Below are positions 13,380 through 23,131 of a stretch of 64,000 nucleotides of DNA, one piece after another. Position 1 is the first letter of the stretch; every line of letters begins with the position of its first letter. The notes under the pieces are model-generated. The model was not told the origin of the DNA, made no database searches, and saw only the letters and a program-made list of their open reading frames with translations. The position numbers and the translations under genes are program-made. The stretch is from assembly GCF_022376835.1 (NCBI RefSeq), contig NZ_CP084606.1, positions 2,623,501 through 2,687,500 of the forward strand. Direction: 5' to 3'. This DNA is from Brucepastera parasyntrophica (lineage in GTDB: Bacteria; Spirochaetota; Spirochaetia; Treponematales; Treponemataceae).

Positions 13380-13408
13380 TTGACACGTCTTTAAAAAACG
13401 TGTATAAA
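13380..13408 (+). promoter_or_regulatory. Near-consensus sigma-70 promoter P1 upstream of tuf
   Basis: TTGACA (13380-13385), 17 bases, TATAAA (13403-13408). It begins only about 30 bases after the rpsG stop and about 470 bases before tuf. Confidence 0.7.
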
Positions 13409-13805
13409 CAAGACGATATTGAAATACCGGCGGTTAATCGGTATTTCGGTGTTCTTTGAGAGTCCATGTGTAACCGTAAAACCGTCAGATTCTGTCTGAC
13501 CGGAAGGATTACGCGGCTTTTGGCGCTGTTTTTCAGAAAACGTTGGTTTTTGATAAACAAAAAGGCCCTGAAAGTGTGACCGAAGCTGTCATTCCGGCAG
13601 CTGCGTTTCTCAGGATACCAAACCAGTCATCAGATGAAGTGTTTGATGATGATCAGGTGGTTCCCGGTCAACTATCCGATACCCTATGGATAGTCTTCGT
13701 ATGTAAAATACATTGCCGCTCAGCGGTGTTGTGACCCAATCTGATTTATCACAATCTCTTATTTTTGATAACTGCTTGAACTATGCCCGCGTATGCAGGC
13801 AGGAC

Positions 13806-13834
13806 TTGCATAAGTACTGCTATTTACTTATAAT
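13806..13834 (+). promoter_or_regulatory. Sigma-70 promoter P2 for tuf
   Basis: TTGCAT (13806-13811), 17 bases, TATAAT (13829-13834). The start would give a 40-base leader ending in AGGAGG before the tuf ATG. It probably supplies most EF-Tu and S10-operon transcription. Confidence 0.7.
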
Positions 13835-13880
13835 GCGAGAATTATTTTGATTACTTGCCTATATCTTTCAGGAGGATCAA

Positions 13881-15071
13881 ATGGCAAAGGAAAAGTTCGA
13901 AAGGACAAAACCCCACATGAATGTTGGTACCATTGGTCACGTTGACCATGGTAAGACCACTCTTTCCGCAGCAATCACTATGCATTGTGCAAAAAAATTC
14001 GGTGATAAGGCGCTCAATTATGATGAAATTGACAATGCTCCGGAAGAAAAAGAACGCGGTATCACTATTAATACCCGTCACCTCGAATATCAGTCAGACA
14101 AGCGGCATTATGCCCATATTGACTGCCCCGGTCACGCAGACTATATCAAGAACATGATTACCGGTGCGGCACAGATGGACGGAGCGATTCTCGTTGTTTC
14201 TGCACCTGATTCCGTTATGCCCCAGACACGCGAGCACATTATTCTTGCGCGTCAGGTAGGTGTTCCTTCTATTATTGTATTCCTTAACAAGACTGATCTG
14301 GTAGATGACCCGGAACTTATTGAACTTGTTGAAGAAGAAGTAAAGGATGTTCTTACAACAAACGGCTTCCCCGGAGATGAAACCCCGATTATCAAGGGTT
14401 CCGCTTTCAAAGCCATGGCTGAAGGGGCAAGCGCGGAAGAAATAAAATGTATCGACGATCTGCTTGAAGCCATGGACGGCTATTTCAAGGATCCGGAACG
14501 TGCTGCTGACAAGCCCTTCCTTATGCCGATCGAAGATATCTTTACCATCTCGGGCCGCGGTACCGTAGTTACCGGCCGTATCGAGCGCGGTATTATCAAC
14601 CTGAACGAGGAAATTGAAATCGTAGGTATCCGCCCGACCAAGAAGACTGTTGTAACCGGTATTGAAATGTTCAACAAGCTGCTCGATCAGGGTATCGCCG
14701 GTGACAACGTCGGCCTGCTGCTCCGCGGTGTTGACAAGAAGGAAGTTGAACGCGGCCAGGTTCTTGCAAAACCGGGTTCAATTACCCCTCATACAAAATT
14801 TGAAGGACAGATTTATGTTCTTTCAAAAGAAGAAGGCGGACGTCACAGCCCGTTCTTCTCCGGCTATCGCCCGCAGTTTTACTTCCGGACAACAGATATT
14901 ACCGGAACAATCAATCTGCCCGATGGCGTTGACATGGTTAAGCCTGGTGACAATACCAAAATAATCGGTGAACTTATTCACCCGATTGCTATGGAAAAAG
15001 GACTTAAGTTTGCTATCCGTGAGGGCGGCCGTACCGTTGCTTCCGGACAGGTAACTGAGGTTATTGAATAG
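13881..15071 (+). CDS. tuf: Translation elongation factor Tu
   Basis: 396 residues, complete. GTPase motifs are in order: GHVDHGKTT (residues 19-27), DCPGHADY at about 81, and NKTD at about 136. Domains 2 and 3 follow with [12 protein letters not shown] and [20 protein letters not shown]. It carries aminoacyl-tRNA to the ribosome. SD AGGAGG is strong. The gene opens the S10 string (rpsJ 82 bases later). Confidence 0.98.
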   Translation: MAKEKFERTKPHMNVGTIGHVDHGKTTLSAAITMHCAKKFGDKALNYDEIDNAPEEKERGITINTRHLEYQSDKRHYAHIDCPGHADYIKNMITGAAQMDGAILVVSAPDSVMPQTREHIILARQVGVPSIIVFLNKTDLVDDPELIELVEEEVKDVLTTNGFPGDETPIIKGSAFKAMAEGASAEEIKCIDDLLEAMDGYFKDPERAADKPFLMPIEDIFTISGRGTVVTGRIERGIINLNEEIEIVGIRPTKKTVVTGIEMFNKLLDQGIAGDNVGLLLRGVDKKEVERGQVLAKPGSITPHTKFEGQIYVLSKEEGGRHSPFFSGYRPQFYFRTTDITGTINLPDGVDMVKPGDNTKIIGELIHPIAMEKGLKFAIREGGRTVASGQVTEVIE

Positions 15072-15078
15072 AAGTTGA

Positions 15079-15142
15079 GCAGGAGACAGCGTCGGAATGC
15101 CGATATGTGGAGCCGTTTTATGCGGCTCCGCATTGTCTCTGC
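15079..15142 (+). promoter_or_regulatory. Nested-stem leader before rpsJ (candidate S10-operon control element)
   Basis: An outer stem GCA-GAGACA/TGTCTCTGC (one bulged G) closes 15079-15142. Inside are a short TCGG/CCGA stem and an 11-bp hairpin ATGTGGAGCCG/CGGCTCCGCAT (15105-15133, one G-U). The outer stem ends two bases before the GGAGGA ribosome site. S10 operons in other bacteria are repressed by L4 acting on the leader; assigning that here is inference. Confidence 0.5.
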
Positions 15143-15153
15143 CTGGAGGAAAA

Positions 15154-15462
15154 ATGGCTAAGGAAAAAATTCGCGTTAAACTTCGCGGATTCGATATTGA
15201 GCTGATAGACCAGAGTTCAAAGGCAATTGTTCAGACTGTTCAGAAGGCGGGGGCCAAGGTTTTAGGCCCGATACCTCTTCCGACTCGGATCAACAAGGTG
15301 ACGGTTCTCCGTTCTCCTCATGTTAACAAGAAGTCGCGCGAGCAGTTTGAAATGCGTACTCATAAGCGTCTTATTGACATTATCGAGCCAACGGCTGAAG
15401 TAATGGATTCTTTGATGAAACTTGAACTTCCCGCCGGTGTGGATGTTGAAATTAAACAGTAA
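15154..15462 (+). CDS. rpsJ: 30S ribosomal protein S10
   Basis: 102 residues, the normal S10/NusE size. ATG at 15154 follows GGAGGA and gives the family start [19 protein letters not shown]; an upstream in-frame start at 15097 would add 19 unrelated residues and run through the leader stems. [20 protein letters not shown] is the conserved loop. It is also the NusG/NusB partner in antitermination. Confidence 0.97.
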   Translation: MAKEKIRVKLRGFDIELIDQSSKAIVQTVQKAGAKVLGPIPLPTRINKVTVLRSPHVNKKSREQFEMRTHKRLIDIIEPTAEVMDSLMKLELPAGVDVEIKQ

Positions 15463-15554
15463 TTTTATTTGACAGACGGTCCTCCGGATCAGGGGATATC
15501 GTGTCATGGGAAAGCGTGTTTTCAGTACATGGTTTCCCGGGGAGTTAGACAGAA

Positions 15555-16181
15555 ATGGTAGGTCTTATAGCAAGAAAAGTCGGCATGACGCAAGTCTTTG
15601 ACGAAGGCGGGAATCTGATTCCGGTAACCGTGATTCACGTTGAGCCGAATACGGTTGTGTCGCTGAAAAAAGAAGAAAGCTTCGGATATAACGCAGTGGT
15701 CCTGGGTCTTGATGATCTGAAAGAAGACCATGTTGCGAAACCTTATGCCGGCCAGTTTCCGGAAAAGATGGTTCCGAAACGGCACCTTAAAGAATTTCGT
15801 GATTTCGAACAGGAAGTAGCCGTGGGCGACCAGGTAGGCGTGGAGATTTTCGAATCCACCAGGTTCCTTGATGTAGTTGCTACATCAAAGGGTAAGGGTT
15901 TCCAGGGTGTTATGAAGCGTTGGGGTTTCCATGGCGGACGAGCTTCCCATGGTTCAAAATTTCACCGCGAACCCGGATCAACCGGACAGTGTACAACCCC
16001 GGGGCAGTCGCTGAAGAACACAAAAATGCCCGGCCGTATGGGCCGTGACCGTGTGACAGTGCAGAATCTCAGAATTCAAAAAATTGATCCTGAGTTAAAA
16101 GTTGTGATGGTGCGCGGGGCAGTTCCCGGCAAAAAGAACTGTACGCTGATCATCAGGTCCGCAGTCAAAAAAGAGATGTAA
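15555..16181 (+). CDS. rplC: 50S ribosomal protein L3
   Basis: 208 residues. Starts MVGLIARKVGMTQVFDEGGN; the peptidyl-transferase-proximal loop GSTGQCTTPGQSLKNTKMPG carries the Gln that is methylated in some bacteria. It is one of the first proteins in 50S assembly. The rpsJ-rplC gap is 92 bases and has a TTGACA at 15469 without a matching -10. Confidence 0.97.
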   Translation: MVGLIARKVGMTQVFDEGGNLIPVTVIHVEPNTVVSLKKEESFGYNAVVLGLDDLKEDHVAKPYAGQFPEKMVPKRHLKEFRDFEQEVAVGDQVGVEIFESTRFLDVVATSKGKGFQGVMKRWGFHGGRASHGSKFHREPGSTGQCTTPGQSLKNTKMPGRMGRDRVTVQNLRIQKIDPELKVVMVRGAVPGKKNCTLIIRSAVKKEM

Positions 16182-16196
16182 CGGCAGGAGAAGACA

Positions 16197-16835
16197 ATGG
16201 AAAAGAAAGTCTATTCGGTCGATGGCAAGGAACTGAGGACAATTAATCTCGATGATCAGGTGTTTGGTCTTCCGGTTAATGAGGATGTAATCTATTACGC
16301 CATCAACAATGAATTAGCAAATATGCGGGTTGGAACTGCATGTACGAAAGACCGTTCTGAAGTGCATGGTTCCAATGCCAAGCCATACAAACAGAAGGGA
16401 ACGGGACGTGCCCGCCGAGGTGACAAAAAGTCGCCGATTACTGTGGGCGGAGGAACGATGTTCGGACCGAAACCCCGTGATTACAGTTATGCAATGCCAA
16501 AAAAGGCAAAACGACTTGCGATGAAGTCGATTCTCAGCCTGAAGGCCCAGACCGACCGGCTTACTGTAATTGAAGATTTTACGGTTGAAAGCGGCAGGAC
16601 AAAGGACCTTGTGAAAATCCTGAACAATTTTGCGAAGGATGAACGCACTGTTCTTATTCTTAAGGATGACGATGCCAAAATCAAGCAGGCGGGAAGGAAT
16701 ATTCCGTCATTGCACTTCCTTTCTTTCAACAGACTCCGCGCCCATGACCTTTTTTATGGACGCCGGGTGATAATTCTTGAAACAGCGGCAAAGAATCTTG
16801 CCGGTTTTTATAATTCAGAAGAGGGGGCCGAGTAA
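16197..16835 (+). CDS. rplD: 50S ribosomal protein L4
   Basis: 212 residues. The extended loop lining the exit tunnel is present (KPYKQKGTGRARRGDKKSP and GGGTMFGPKPRDYSY). L4 is the usual translational and transcriptional repressor of S10 operons. AGGAG precedes the ATG; the stop TAATG overlaps the rplW start by one base. Confidence 0.97.
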   Translation: MEKKVYSVDGKELRTINLDDQVFGLPVNEDVIYYAINNELANMRVGTACTKDRSEVHGSNAKPYKQKGTGRARRGDKKSPITVGGGTMFGPKPRDYSYAMPKKAKRLAMKSILSLKAQTDRLTVIEDFTVESGRTKDLVKILNNFAKDERTVLILKDDDAKIKQAGRNIPSLHFLSFNRLRAHDLFYGRRVIILETAAKNLAGFYNSEEGAE

Positions 16836-17119
16836 TGACAGCTGAAAGTATTCTCATTGCACCGATCCTGACTGAAAAAACAAATGAACTGCGTTCGCAG
16901 GGAAAGTATGTTTTCAAAGTACATCCCTCCGCAAACAAAATTCAGATAAAGAATGCCGTACACGCTCTTTTCAATGTAAAGGTTATCAATTGTACGGTTA
17001 TTAATGTATACGGGAAAGTTAAAAGGACGAGAAACCGTCCCGGTCTGACTTCCAGCTGGAAAAAAGCAATCGTAAAGCTTGCTCCCGGCGAGACAATTAA
17101 GGTTTTCGAAGGCGTATAG
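16835..17119 (+). CDS. rplW: 50S ribosomal protein L23
   Basis: 94 residues. Family features are ILIAPILTEKTNELRSQGKYVFKV at the N-terminus and VINVYGKVKRTRNRPG in the loop. L23 sits at the tunnel exit and docks trigger factor, SRP and SecY. Starts on the A of the rplD stop. Confidence 0.96.
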   Translation: MTAESILIAPILTEKTNELRSQGKYVFKVHPSANKIQIKNAVHALFNVKVINCTVINVYGKVKRTRNRPGLTSSWKKAIVKLAPGETIKVFEGV

Positions 17120-17153
17120 CGCCTTCGGTCCGCGTTAAGGTAAGGGGAACAAA

Positions 17154-17975
17154 ATGGCTCTTAAAGTATATAAACCTATTACTCCGGGAACGCGAGGACG
17201 TATTGACCTGCGGAAGGATGAGATAACCGCTGACAAGCCAGAAAAGAATCTGACAAGCGGTAAGAAATCTCATGGCGGACGCGGTTCAGACGGCCGTATT
17301 TCTGTCCGGCATCAGGGTGGCGGTCATAAACAAAGGTACCGCGAAATTGATTTCAGACGGAATAAATACGGGATCCCCGGAACAGTAAAAACTATTGAAT
17401 ATGATCCGAACCGAAGTGCCAATATTGCGCTTGTTTTCTATGCAGATGGAGACAAACGATATATTCTCGCTCCGAAGGGTTTGGTTGTAGGCCAGAAAAT
17501 AATGAGCGGTGAAAATGCGCCGCCTACGGTAGCTAATGCGCTTCCGCTCGAGATTATTCCGGTAGGCTTTACCGTGCATAATATTGAGCTGACCATCGGA
17601 AAGGGCGGGCAGATGGCCCGTTCGGCAGGGACGAAGGCTCTTGTTGCAGCAAAAGACGGTGATTATGTGACACTTAAGCTGCCTTCCGGTGAAATGCGCA
17701 TGGTCCATAAAAAATGCTATGCCACCATTGGCGAAGTCGGTAACGGTGATCATATGAACACCAGCCTGGGAAAGGCCGGCCGGTCACGCTGGAGAGGTAT
17801 CAGACCTTCAGTCCGTGGTATGGCTATGAACCCTGTTGATCATCCGCTTGGTGGTGGTGAGGGCGCCGGTAAGGGGCGTAATCCTGTTACCCCCTGGGGA
17901 CAGCCGTGCCGCGGCTACAAGACCCGTAAAAAACGGAAAGTCTCCAGTAACTTTATTGTTTCGAGACGTAAGTAG
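17154..17975 (+). CDS. rplB: 50S ribosomal protein L2
   Basis: 273 residues, normal length. It has the N-terminal [11 protein letters not shown], the RNA-binding core, and the C-terminal [19 protein letters not shown] segment with the conserved His near the peptidyl-transferase centre. Needed for subunit joining. Confidence 0.98.
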   Translation: MALKVYKPITPGTRGRIDLRKDEITADKPEKNLTSGKKSHGGRGSDGRISVRHQGGGHKQRYREIDFRRNKYGIPGTVKTIEYDPNRSANIALVFYADGDKRYILAPKGLVVGQKIMSGENAPPTVANALPLEIIPVGFTVHNIELTIGKGGQMARSAGTKALVAAKDGDYVTLKLPSGEMRMVHKKCYATIGEVGNGDHMNTSLGKAGRSRWRGIRPSVRGMAMNPVDHPLGGGEGAGKGRNPVTPWGQPCRGYKTRKKRKVSSNFIVSRRK

Positions 17976-17986
17976 GGAGAATAACC

Positions 17987-18265
17987 GTGTCAAGATCTGT
18001 TAAAAAGGGTCCTTTTATTGAAAAGAGCCTTTACAAGAAAGTAATCGAGATGAATAAGTCGAGTGACCGGAGGATGATAAAGTCATATTCCCGTTGTTCA
18101 ACTATTATTCCTGAAATGGTAGGTAATACCATCTCTGTTTATAATGGCAAAAGCTGGGTTCCGGTTTATATAACTGAAAATCTTGTTGGTCATAAGCTTG
18201 GCGAATTCGCTCCGACCCGGATATTCCGCGGTCACGCTGGTTCGGACAAAAAAACAGGTAAATAA
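17987..18265 (+). CDS. rpsS: 30S ribosomal protein S19
   Basis: 92 residues, GTG start with AGGGAGAA upstream. Begins [14 protein letters not shown] and contains [22 protein letters not shown] and [15 protein letters not shown], all typical. It forms the S13-S19 complex of the 30S head. Confidence 0.97.
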   Translation: MSRSVKKGPFIEKSLYKKVIEMNKSSDRRMIKSYSRCSTIIPEMVGNTISVYNGKSWVPVYITENLVGHKLGEFAPTRIFRGHAGSDKKTGK

Positions 18266-18278
18266 ATAGGTGGATGCA

Positions 18279-18635
18279 ATGGCTGAAAAAAACGGATATA
18301 TAGCCACTTCGAAATTTCTGATAGCGTCGCCGACGAAGGTCCGTCCTGTGGCAGATGTTATACGCCGGAAGGCTTATGCAGAGGCAATGTCCATACTGGA
18401 TAATATGCCCCATAAGGGCGCCAAGCTGATTAAGAAAACCGTAAAATCAGCGGCTTCCAACGCGCTGAGTCAGAATAAGAAACTTGATGAAGATATGCTT
18501 TTCGTTAAAGAAATTCGCATAGATGAAGGCCCCCGTCTCAAAAGACTGTGGTGCCGCGGACGCGGTCGTGCTGATATGCTTCTGAAAAGAATGTGTCACA
18601 TTACCGTAATAATTGACGAAAAGGCGGGGGAATAA
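18279..18635 (+). CDS. rplV: 50S ribosomal protein L22
   Basis: 118 residues. ATG at 18279 follows AGGTGG with good spacing; an in-frame GTG nine bases earlier would place the ribosome site inside the gene. It carries [15 protein letters not shown] and the hairpin tip near [18 protein letters not shown] that reaches into the exit tunnel. Last bases are two before rpsC. Confidence 0.96.
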   Translation: MAEKNGYIATSKFLIASPTKVRPVADVIRRKAYAEAMSILDNMPHKGAKLIKKTVKSAASNALSQNKKLDEDMLFVKEIRIDEGPRLKRLWCRGRGRADMLLKRMCHITVIIDEKAGE

Positions 18636-18637
18636 AA

Positions 18638-19399
18638 GTGGGACAGAAAGTTAATCCTATTGGTTTACGTCTGGGAATTAATAAGACATGGTCATCACGC
18701 TGGTATGCAGATCCTCGCGAATATGCGAACCTGCTTCATGAAGATCTGAGAATCCGCAAGATGGTTCAGGATTTACCTGAATGCAAAAACGCAGATATTG
18801 CGGAAATCGAGATTATCCGGCACCCGCAGAGAATAACTATTGTTATTCATACGGCTAGGCCAGGTGTGATTATCGGTGTAAAAGGTGCCAATATCGAACA
18901 GATCGGCGCCATGATTCAAAAACAGCTTTCAAAGAAAGTCCAGATTAAGATTAAGGAAATCAAGCGGTCCGAAACCAATGCTTCCCTGGTTGCACAGAAT
19001 GTTGCCCGCCAGCTTGCAAACCGCGGTTCTTTCAGAAAGGCCCTGAAACAGGCTTCCGCGGCGGCAATGAAAGCAGGCGCGCAGGGAATCAAAATCCGGG
19101 TTTCAGGCCGTCTCGGAGGAGCTGAAATGTCCCGTACCGAAGAGCATAAGGAGGGCCGTGTTCCTCTGCATACGCTTCGTGCTGATATTGATTATGGATT
19201 TACGGAAGCTCATACTACATATGGAAAAATCGGTGTAAAGGTATGGGTTTATAATGGAATGATGTACAGTCATGAGCAAAAAGAGGATGCCGGTGCACTT
19301 CTCAGAAAACAGCGACGTGACCGGGGTGATCGCAGCGAATATGCTGATCAGAACGATCGTCCCGAACGCACTCAGCGTGCACCCACCGGAAGGAGTTAA
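18638..19399 (+). CDS. rpsC: 30S ribosomal protein S3
   Basis: 253 residues, GTG start. The KH domain motif [11 protein letters not shown] is near residue 88 and the C-terminal domain carries [20 protein letters not shown]. About 25 residues longer than the E. coli protein; the extra is a charged tail after [10 protein letters not shown] ending PTGRS. S3 lines the mRNA entry and has helicase activity in other bacteria. Confidence 0.97.
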   Translation: MGQKVNPIGLRLGINKTWSSRWYADPREYANLLHEDLRIRKMVQDLPECKNADIAEIEIIRHPQRITIVIHTARPGVIIGVKGANIEQIGAMIQKQLSKKVQIKIKEIKRSETNASLVAQNVARQLANRGSFRKALKQASAAAMKAGAQGIKIRVSGRLGGAEMSRTEEHKEGRVPLHTLRADIDYGFTEAHTTYGKIGVKVWVYNGMMYSHEQKEDAGALLRKQRRDRGDRSEYADQNDRPERTQRAPTGRS

Positions 19400-19402
19400 G
19401 CT

Positions 19403-19822
19403 ATGGCTCTTAGCCCTAAAAGAATTAAACACCGGAAGGTTCAGCGTGGAAGAATCAAGGGTAATGCGACCAGAGGAAATGAAATTGATTTTGGCCAGTA
19501 TGCGCTTGTTTCACTTGAACCCTTCTGGCTTACTAACCGGCAGCTTGAAGCCGCCCGTGTTGCCCTTAACCGTAAGGTAAAGCGAGGCGGGAAAATCTGG
19601 ATACGGGTATTTCCTGACAAACCCTATTCAAAGAAGCCCGCTGAAACCCGCATGGGTAAGGGAAAGGGCGCTCCTGAATACTGGGTAGCGGTTGTAAAAC
19701 CCGGAACGATTTTGTTTGAACTGGCCGGAATTGAACGGACCCTCGCCGAACAGGCTATGATACTGGCCGGAAGCAAATTGCCGTTCAAAACAAAATTTGC
19801 GGAAAAACGAGAAGATTTTTAA
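19403..19822 (+). CDS. rplP: 50S ribosomal protein L16
   Basis: 139 residues. Begins [20 protein letters not shown], with [20 protein letters not shown] at about 90-109 and the tRNA-contacting [10 protein letters not shown] near the end. Stop is followed by GGGAGG for rpmC. Confidence 0.97.
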   Translation: MALSPKRIKHRKVQRGRIKGNATRGNEIDFGQYALVSLEPFWLTNRQLEAARVALNRKVKRGGKIWIRVFPDKPYSKKPAETRMGKGKGAPEYWVAVVKPGTILFELAGIERTLAEQAMILAGSKLPFKTKFAEKREDF

Positions 19823-19834
19823 GGGAGGTATAAG

Positions 19835-20041
19835 ATGAAAAAGAAAGAACTCAGGAATATGTCTTACGCCGAACTTGTATCAAAGCGGGCTGAACTTACC
19901 AAAAAATATATGGATGTTCGTTTCCAGTTGGTAATTGGTCATGTTGAAAATCCGCTTCAGAAGCGTACGCTGCGCCGCCAGATAGCGGCTCTCAATACGT
20001 ATATCCGGCAGCATGAAATTGCCGGACAGGCAAACAAGTAG
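19835..20041 (+). CDS. rpmC: 50S ribosomal protein L29
   Basis: 68 residues, two helices. [20 protein letters not shown] and the [20 protein letters not shown] helix are typical. It lies near the tunnel exit next to L23. Confidence 0.95.
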   Translation: MKKKELRNMSYAELVSKRAELTKKYMDVRFQLVIGHVENPLQKRTLRRQIAALNTYIRQHEIAGQANK

Positions 20042-20051
20042 GAGCAGGCCC

Positions 20052-20324
20052 GTGGAAGATCAGGCAGTTGTGAAAAAAACCGGGAACCGCGAGTTTGTTG
20101 GTATTGTGACCAGTGACAAAATGGATAAAACCATTGTTGTCAAAGTCAGTACCAAGAAACTTCACAGATTGTACAAAAAATATGTTTCACGCAGTAAAAA
20201 GTACAAGGCACATGATGAAAAAAATGATGCCCATATCGGTGACACGGTTCGTATTGTTGAATCTCGGCCCATCAGTAAGGAAAAATGCTGGAGGCTTGTA
20301 GAAATCGTAAGTCGGGCAAGGTAA
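20052..20324 (+). CDS. rpsQ: 30S ribosomal protein S17
   Basis: 90 residues from a GTG at 20052, preceded by AGGAG; an in-frame ATG at 20013 lies inside rpmC and would add 13 unrelated residues. [20 protein letters not shown] and the OB-fold core through [20 protein letters not shown] identify it. Confidence 0.95.
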   Translation: MEDQAVVKKTGNREFVGIVTSDKMDKTIVVKVSTKKLHRLYKKYVSRSKKYKAHDEKNDAHIGDTVRIVESRPISKEKCWRLVEIVSRAR

Positions 20325-20340
20325 ATCGGAGAGTATCGTT

Positions 20341-20709
20341 ATGGTTCAAATGCAGTCAAGACTGAATGTTGCAGATAATTCCGGTGCCAAACTCGTCGAG
20401 TGTATTAAGGTAATCGGCGGATCACACCGCAGATATGCCGGAATTGGAGATATTATTGTTGTAGCTGTCAAGGATGCGCTCCCGACATCTACGATAAAAA
20501 AGGGTTCCGTGGAAAGAGCCGTTATTGTGCGGGTTTCCAAGGAATATCGCCGTCCTGACGGGACTTATATCCGCTTTGATGATAACGCCTGCGTTATTAT
20601 CGATGCGAACAAGAACCCGAAGGGAAAACGTATTTTTGGCCCTGTTGCCCGTGAGCTCCGCGATATGGATTATATGAAAATCGTATCACTTGCTCCGGAA
20701 GTTCTGTAA
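20341..20709 (+). CDS. rplN: 50S ribosomal protein L14
   Basis: 122 residues, exact family length. [20 protein letters not shown] at the start and [20 protein letters not shown] near the end. It forms bridge B8 and is the binding site of RsfS. Confidence 0.97.
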   Translation: MVQMQSRLNVADNSGAKLVECIKVIGGSHRRYAGIGDIIVVAVKDALPTSTIKKGSVERAVIVRVSKEYRRPDGTYIRFDDNACVIIDANKNPKGKRIFGPVARELRDMDYMKIVSLAPEVL

Positions 20710-20721
20710 GGAGATTGGGTA

Positions 20722-21036
20722 ATGAACAAGAAATTCAAAATCCGGAAGGACGATACAGTAGAAATTATTGCTGGCAAAGACAAGGGCAAACGCGGAGCGA
20801 TTGTCCGTATTCTCCGGGATAAGGACAGAGTTATCGTTGCCGGTGCAAATATTGTCAAGAAGACAAAGAAAAAAAGAAGTCAGCAGGACAGGGGCGGCAT
20901 AATTGAAATTGAAGCACCGATCCATCTTTCAAATGTAATGATTGTCTGCAAAAAATGCGGACCAACCAGAATTGGATATAAAATTGACGGCGACAAGAAA
21001 ACACGCGTCTGCCGGAAATGTGGGGAAACACTGTAA
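20722..21036 (+). CDS. rplX: 50S ribosomal protein L24
   Basis: 104 residues with the KOW motif [20 protein letters not shown] near the start and the extended C-terminus with two Cys pairs, CKKCG and CRKCG, seen in many bacterial L24 proteins. One of the assembly initiators of 50S. Its stop overlaps the rplE ATG by one base. Confidence 0.96.
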   Translation: MNKKFKIRKDDTVEIIAGKDKGKRGAIVRILRDKDRVIVAGANIVKKTKKKRSQQDRGGIIEIEAPIHLSNVMIVCKKCGPTRIGYKIDGDKKTRVCRKCGETL

Positions 21037-21587
21037 TGAGTAATTACGTACCTCGGCTTAAGAAAGTCTATCAAGAAAAAATCGCGCCTGAAATGTTCAA
21101 AGAGTGCGGTTATAAGTCTGTAATGCAGACCCCAAAAGTCAGCAAAATTGTGCTGAGTATGGGAATTGGCGAGGCTCTCGCAAACAAGAAACTCCTTGAT
21201 GCCGCAGTGACAGATCTCGGTTTAATTACCGGACAGAAAGCTGTAAAAACAAAGGCAAGAAAGAGTATTGCGAATTTCAAACTTCGTCAGGGTAATGAGG
21301 TAGGCGTTGTGGTTACGCTCCGCGGTTCAAGAATGTATGAATTTCTTGACCGGTTTGTAAACGTTGCGCTGCCGCGCGTCAAGGATTTCCGTGGCATTAA
21401 TCCGAATGGATTTGACGGACACGGAAATTATTCGATGGGTATCACTGAGCAGATAATTTTCCCGGAAATTGATTTTGACAAAATAGAAAGAATCGCCGGA
21501 TTGAATATCAATGTGATCACAACTGCCAAAACTGATCAGGAAGCGAAGCTTCTTTTGACCAAGTTTGGTATGCCCTTTAGAAAGTAA
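21036..21587 (+). CDS. rplE: 50S ribosomal protein L5
   Basis: 183 residues from the ATG at 21036 (TAATG overlap with rplX); an in-frame start 18 bases upstream is inside rplX. Family marks: [38 protein letters not shown], and [17 protein letters not shown]. Binds 5S rRNA and contacts the P-site tRNA. Confidence 0.97.
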   Translation: MSNYVPRLKKVYQEKIAPEMFKECGYKSVMQTPKVSKIVLSMGIGEALANKKLLDAAVTDLGLITGQKAVKTKARKSIANFKLRQGNEVGVVVTLRGSRMYEFLDRFVNVALPRVKDFRGINPNGFDGHGNYSMGITEQIIFPEIDFDKIERIAGLNINVITTAKTDQEAKLLLTKFGMPFRK

Positions 21588-21599
21588 GTGAGGAATTCA

Positions 21600-21784
21600 T
21601 GGCTACAACAGCGATGATTAACAAGGCGAAAGCCACACCGAAGTATTCCACCAGGAAATACAACAGGTGCAGAATTTGCGGGCGGCCGAGAGGATATCTC
21701 CGGAAATATCAGATGTGTCGTATATGTTTCCGGAAATTAGCCAGTGAAGGTCTGATTCCAGGCGTTACAAAGTCCAGCTGGTAG
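21600..21784 (+). CDS. rpsN: 30S ribosomal protein S14, zinc-binding type
   Basis: 61 residues, the short zinc-ribbon form. [20 protein letters not shown] provides the four Cys ligands, followed by [18 protein letters not shown]. Start is ATG with GAGGAATTC ahead. Position between rplE and rpsH is the usual spc order. Confidence 0.97.
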
Positions 21785-21798
21785 GAGGGAGAAAATAC

Positions 21799-22197
21799 AT
21801 GAGCGTTTCAGATCCCGTAGCAGATATGCTGACCAAGGTCCGGAATGCGGCAATGGCCCGCCATGAAAAAGTGGACATTTCCGCCTCCAAACTCAAGCTA
21901 GAAATCATCAAGATTATGAAGACTGAAGGTTATATCAAAAACTTCAAGAAAATTAATCAGGATGGTCTTAACTGTATCAGGGTTTTCTTAAAATATGATG
22001 ATAAAAATTCTTCGGTAATTCACGGGATTGAAAAGGTTTCAACTCCGGGCCGGAGGGTATATGCCGGATATAAGGAACTTCCCCGTGTTTTTAACGGATA
22101 CGGAACCCTTATTGTTTCAACTTCTCTGGGTGTCACCACAGGCAGAAAAGCCCGGGAAAAACAGGTCGGCGGCGAGCTGATCTGCAAGATCTGGTAA
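21799..22197 (+). CDS. rpsH: 30S ribosomal protein S8
   Basis: 132 residues. [20 protein letters not shown] at the start and [20 protein letters not shown] near the end are typical. S8 binds 16S helix 21 and represses the spc operon in E. coli. Confidence 0.97.
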   Translation: MSVSDPVADMLTKVRNAAMARHEKVDISASKLKLEIIKIMKTEGYIKNFKKINQDGLNCIRVFLKYDDKNSSVIHGIEKVSTPGRRVYAGYKELPRVFNGYGTLIVSTSLGVTTGRKAREKQVGGELICKIW

Positions 22198-22209
22198 CAG
22201 GAGTTAAAT

Positions 22210-22748
22210 ATGTCAAGAATCGGTAAACTCCCTGTTGCTATTCCCTCTTCGGTAAAAGTTACTGTCGGTGCGGATTCTTTTTCGGTTGAAGGACCCAAGG
22301 GAAAACTCACACAGAACTATGACCCTATAGTTGAAATAAAAGTTGACGGCGCTCAGGCTATTGTCACCCGTAAGGATGATACAAAAAAAGCCCGTTCCTG
22401 CCATGGTTTATACCGCAACCTGTTAAATAACATGGTTGTCGGTGTAAGCGAGGGTTTCACAAAAACCTTGTTATAAATGGTGTCGGATACCGTGCCGAGG
22501 TCCAGGACAGAATGCTTATTCTCAGTCTTGGCTATTCAACTGATTTTATTGCGGCGATCCCCGAAGGACTTACCGTTACCGCCGATAACCAGGGGAAGGT
22601 AAGTATTACCGGCGTCCGCAAAGACCAGGTAGGGGAATTTGCAGCCCAGATTCGAAAACTTCGTAAGCCTGAACCTTATAAGGGGAAGGGTATACGTTAT
22701 GAAACTGAAGTTATCAAGCGGAAAGTCGGTAAGTCCGGCGTTAAATAA
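22210..22748 (+). CDS. rplF: 50S ribosomal protein L6, interrupted by a one-base deletion near 22471
   Basis: The first 87 codons encode a normal L6 N-domain ([20 protein letters not shown] ... GFTKTL) and then hit a stop. In the -1 frame translation continues at once as [20 protein letters not shown] and on to the family C-terminus [19 protein letters not shown]. Restoring one base, most simply a G in CTTGTTATA, gives a continuous protein of about 179 residues, the normal length. L6 is essential for late 50S assembly, so a sequence error is more likely than a pseudogene. Confidence 0.93.
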
Positions 22749-22760
22749 GGATGATGTAAT

Positions 22761-23123
22761 ATGCTCAGAAAACTTAACGAAAAAGACAGAAAAAGAATTA
22801 AGAGAAAAATTCACATCCGCAAACGTATTCATGGCACCGCTGCGCGTCCCCGCATGACAGTGACCCGCAGTAACAGTAATCTGTACGTTCAGGTAATAGA
22901 CGACGATAAGGGCATGACGCTTGCCACTGCTTCCACACTTGAAAAGGATTTTTCAGGCTTAAAGGCAAATATTGCCTCCGGCACAAAAATCGGAGAGGAA
23001 ATAGGCCGCCGTCTCAAAGAAAAGAAAATTGAAAGTGTTGTTTTTGACCGGAACGGATACCTGTATCATGGTGTAATAAAAGCTATTGCAGACGGTGCCC
23101 GCAGCGCCGGGATCACTTTCTAG
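22761..23123 (+). CDS. rplR: 50S ribosomal protein L18
   Basis: 120 residues. Starts [20 protein letters not shown], has [20 protein letters not shown] and ends [16 protein letters not shown]. Binds 5S rRNA with L5. Confidence 0.97.
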   Translation: MLRKLNEKDRKRIKRKIHIRKRIHGTAARPRMTVTRSNSNLYVQVIDDDKGMTLATASTLEKDFSGLKANIASGTKIGEEIGRRLKEKKIESVVFDRNGYLYHGVIKAIADGARSAGITF

Positions 23124-23131
23124 GAGAATCT

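Larger units (their letters stand above)
13350..13880 (+). other. 531-base gap between rpsG and tuf with two promoters and no convincing protein
   Basis: A consensus promoter at 13380-13408 could produce an RNA of several hundred bases. It contains inverted repeats GAAATACCG/CGGTATTTC (about 13424-13450), GTCAGA/TCTGAC (about 13485-13500) and ACTATCC/GGATAGT (13671-13694). A 63-codon open frame at 13543-13734 has no ribosome site and no recognisable product. I see no SRP, tmRNA or RNase P signature. Confidence 0.5.

Noticed and set aside
13543..13734. 63-codon open frame upstream of tuf
   Set aside because: No Shine-Dalgarno sequence and no family features; part of the probable untranslated RNA.
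13410..13800. SRP RNA, tmRNA, 6S or RNase P RNA in the rpsG-tuf gap
   Set aside because: I looked for the SRP GGAAGCAGC-type motif, the tmRNA T-arm end and RNase P core motifs and found none. 6S cannot be judged by eye.
15469..15497. Promoter before rplC from TTGACA at 15469
   Set aside because: No acceptable -10 occurs at 16-18 bases; the hexamer is probably chance.
22466..22480. Programmed -1 frameshifting in rplF, rpsK, rplQ, livM or clpA
   Set aside because: No slippery heptamer with downstream pseudoknot was seen, the sites differ between genes, and L6, S11 and L17 are not made by frameshifting elsewhere. Consensus error explains all sites.
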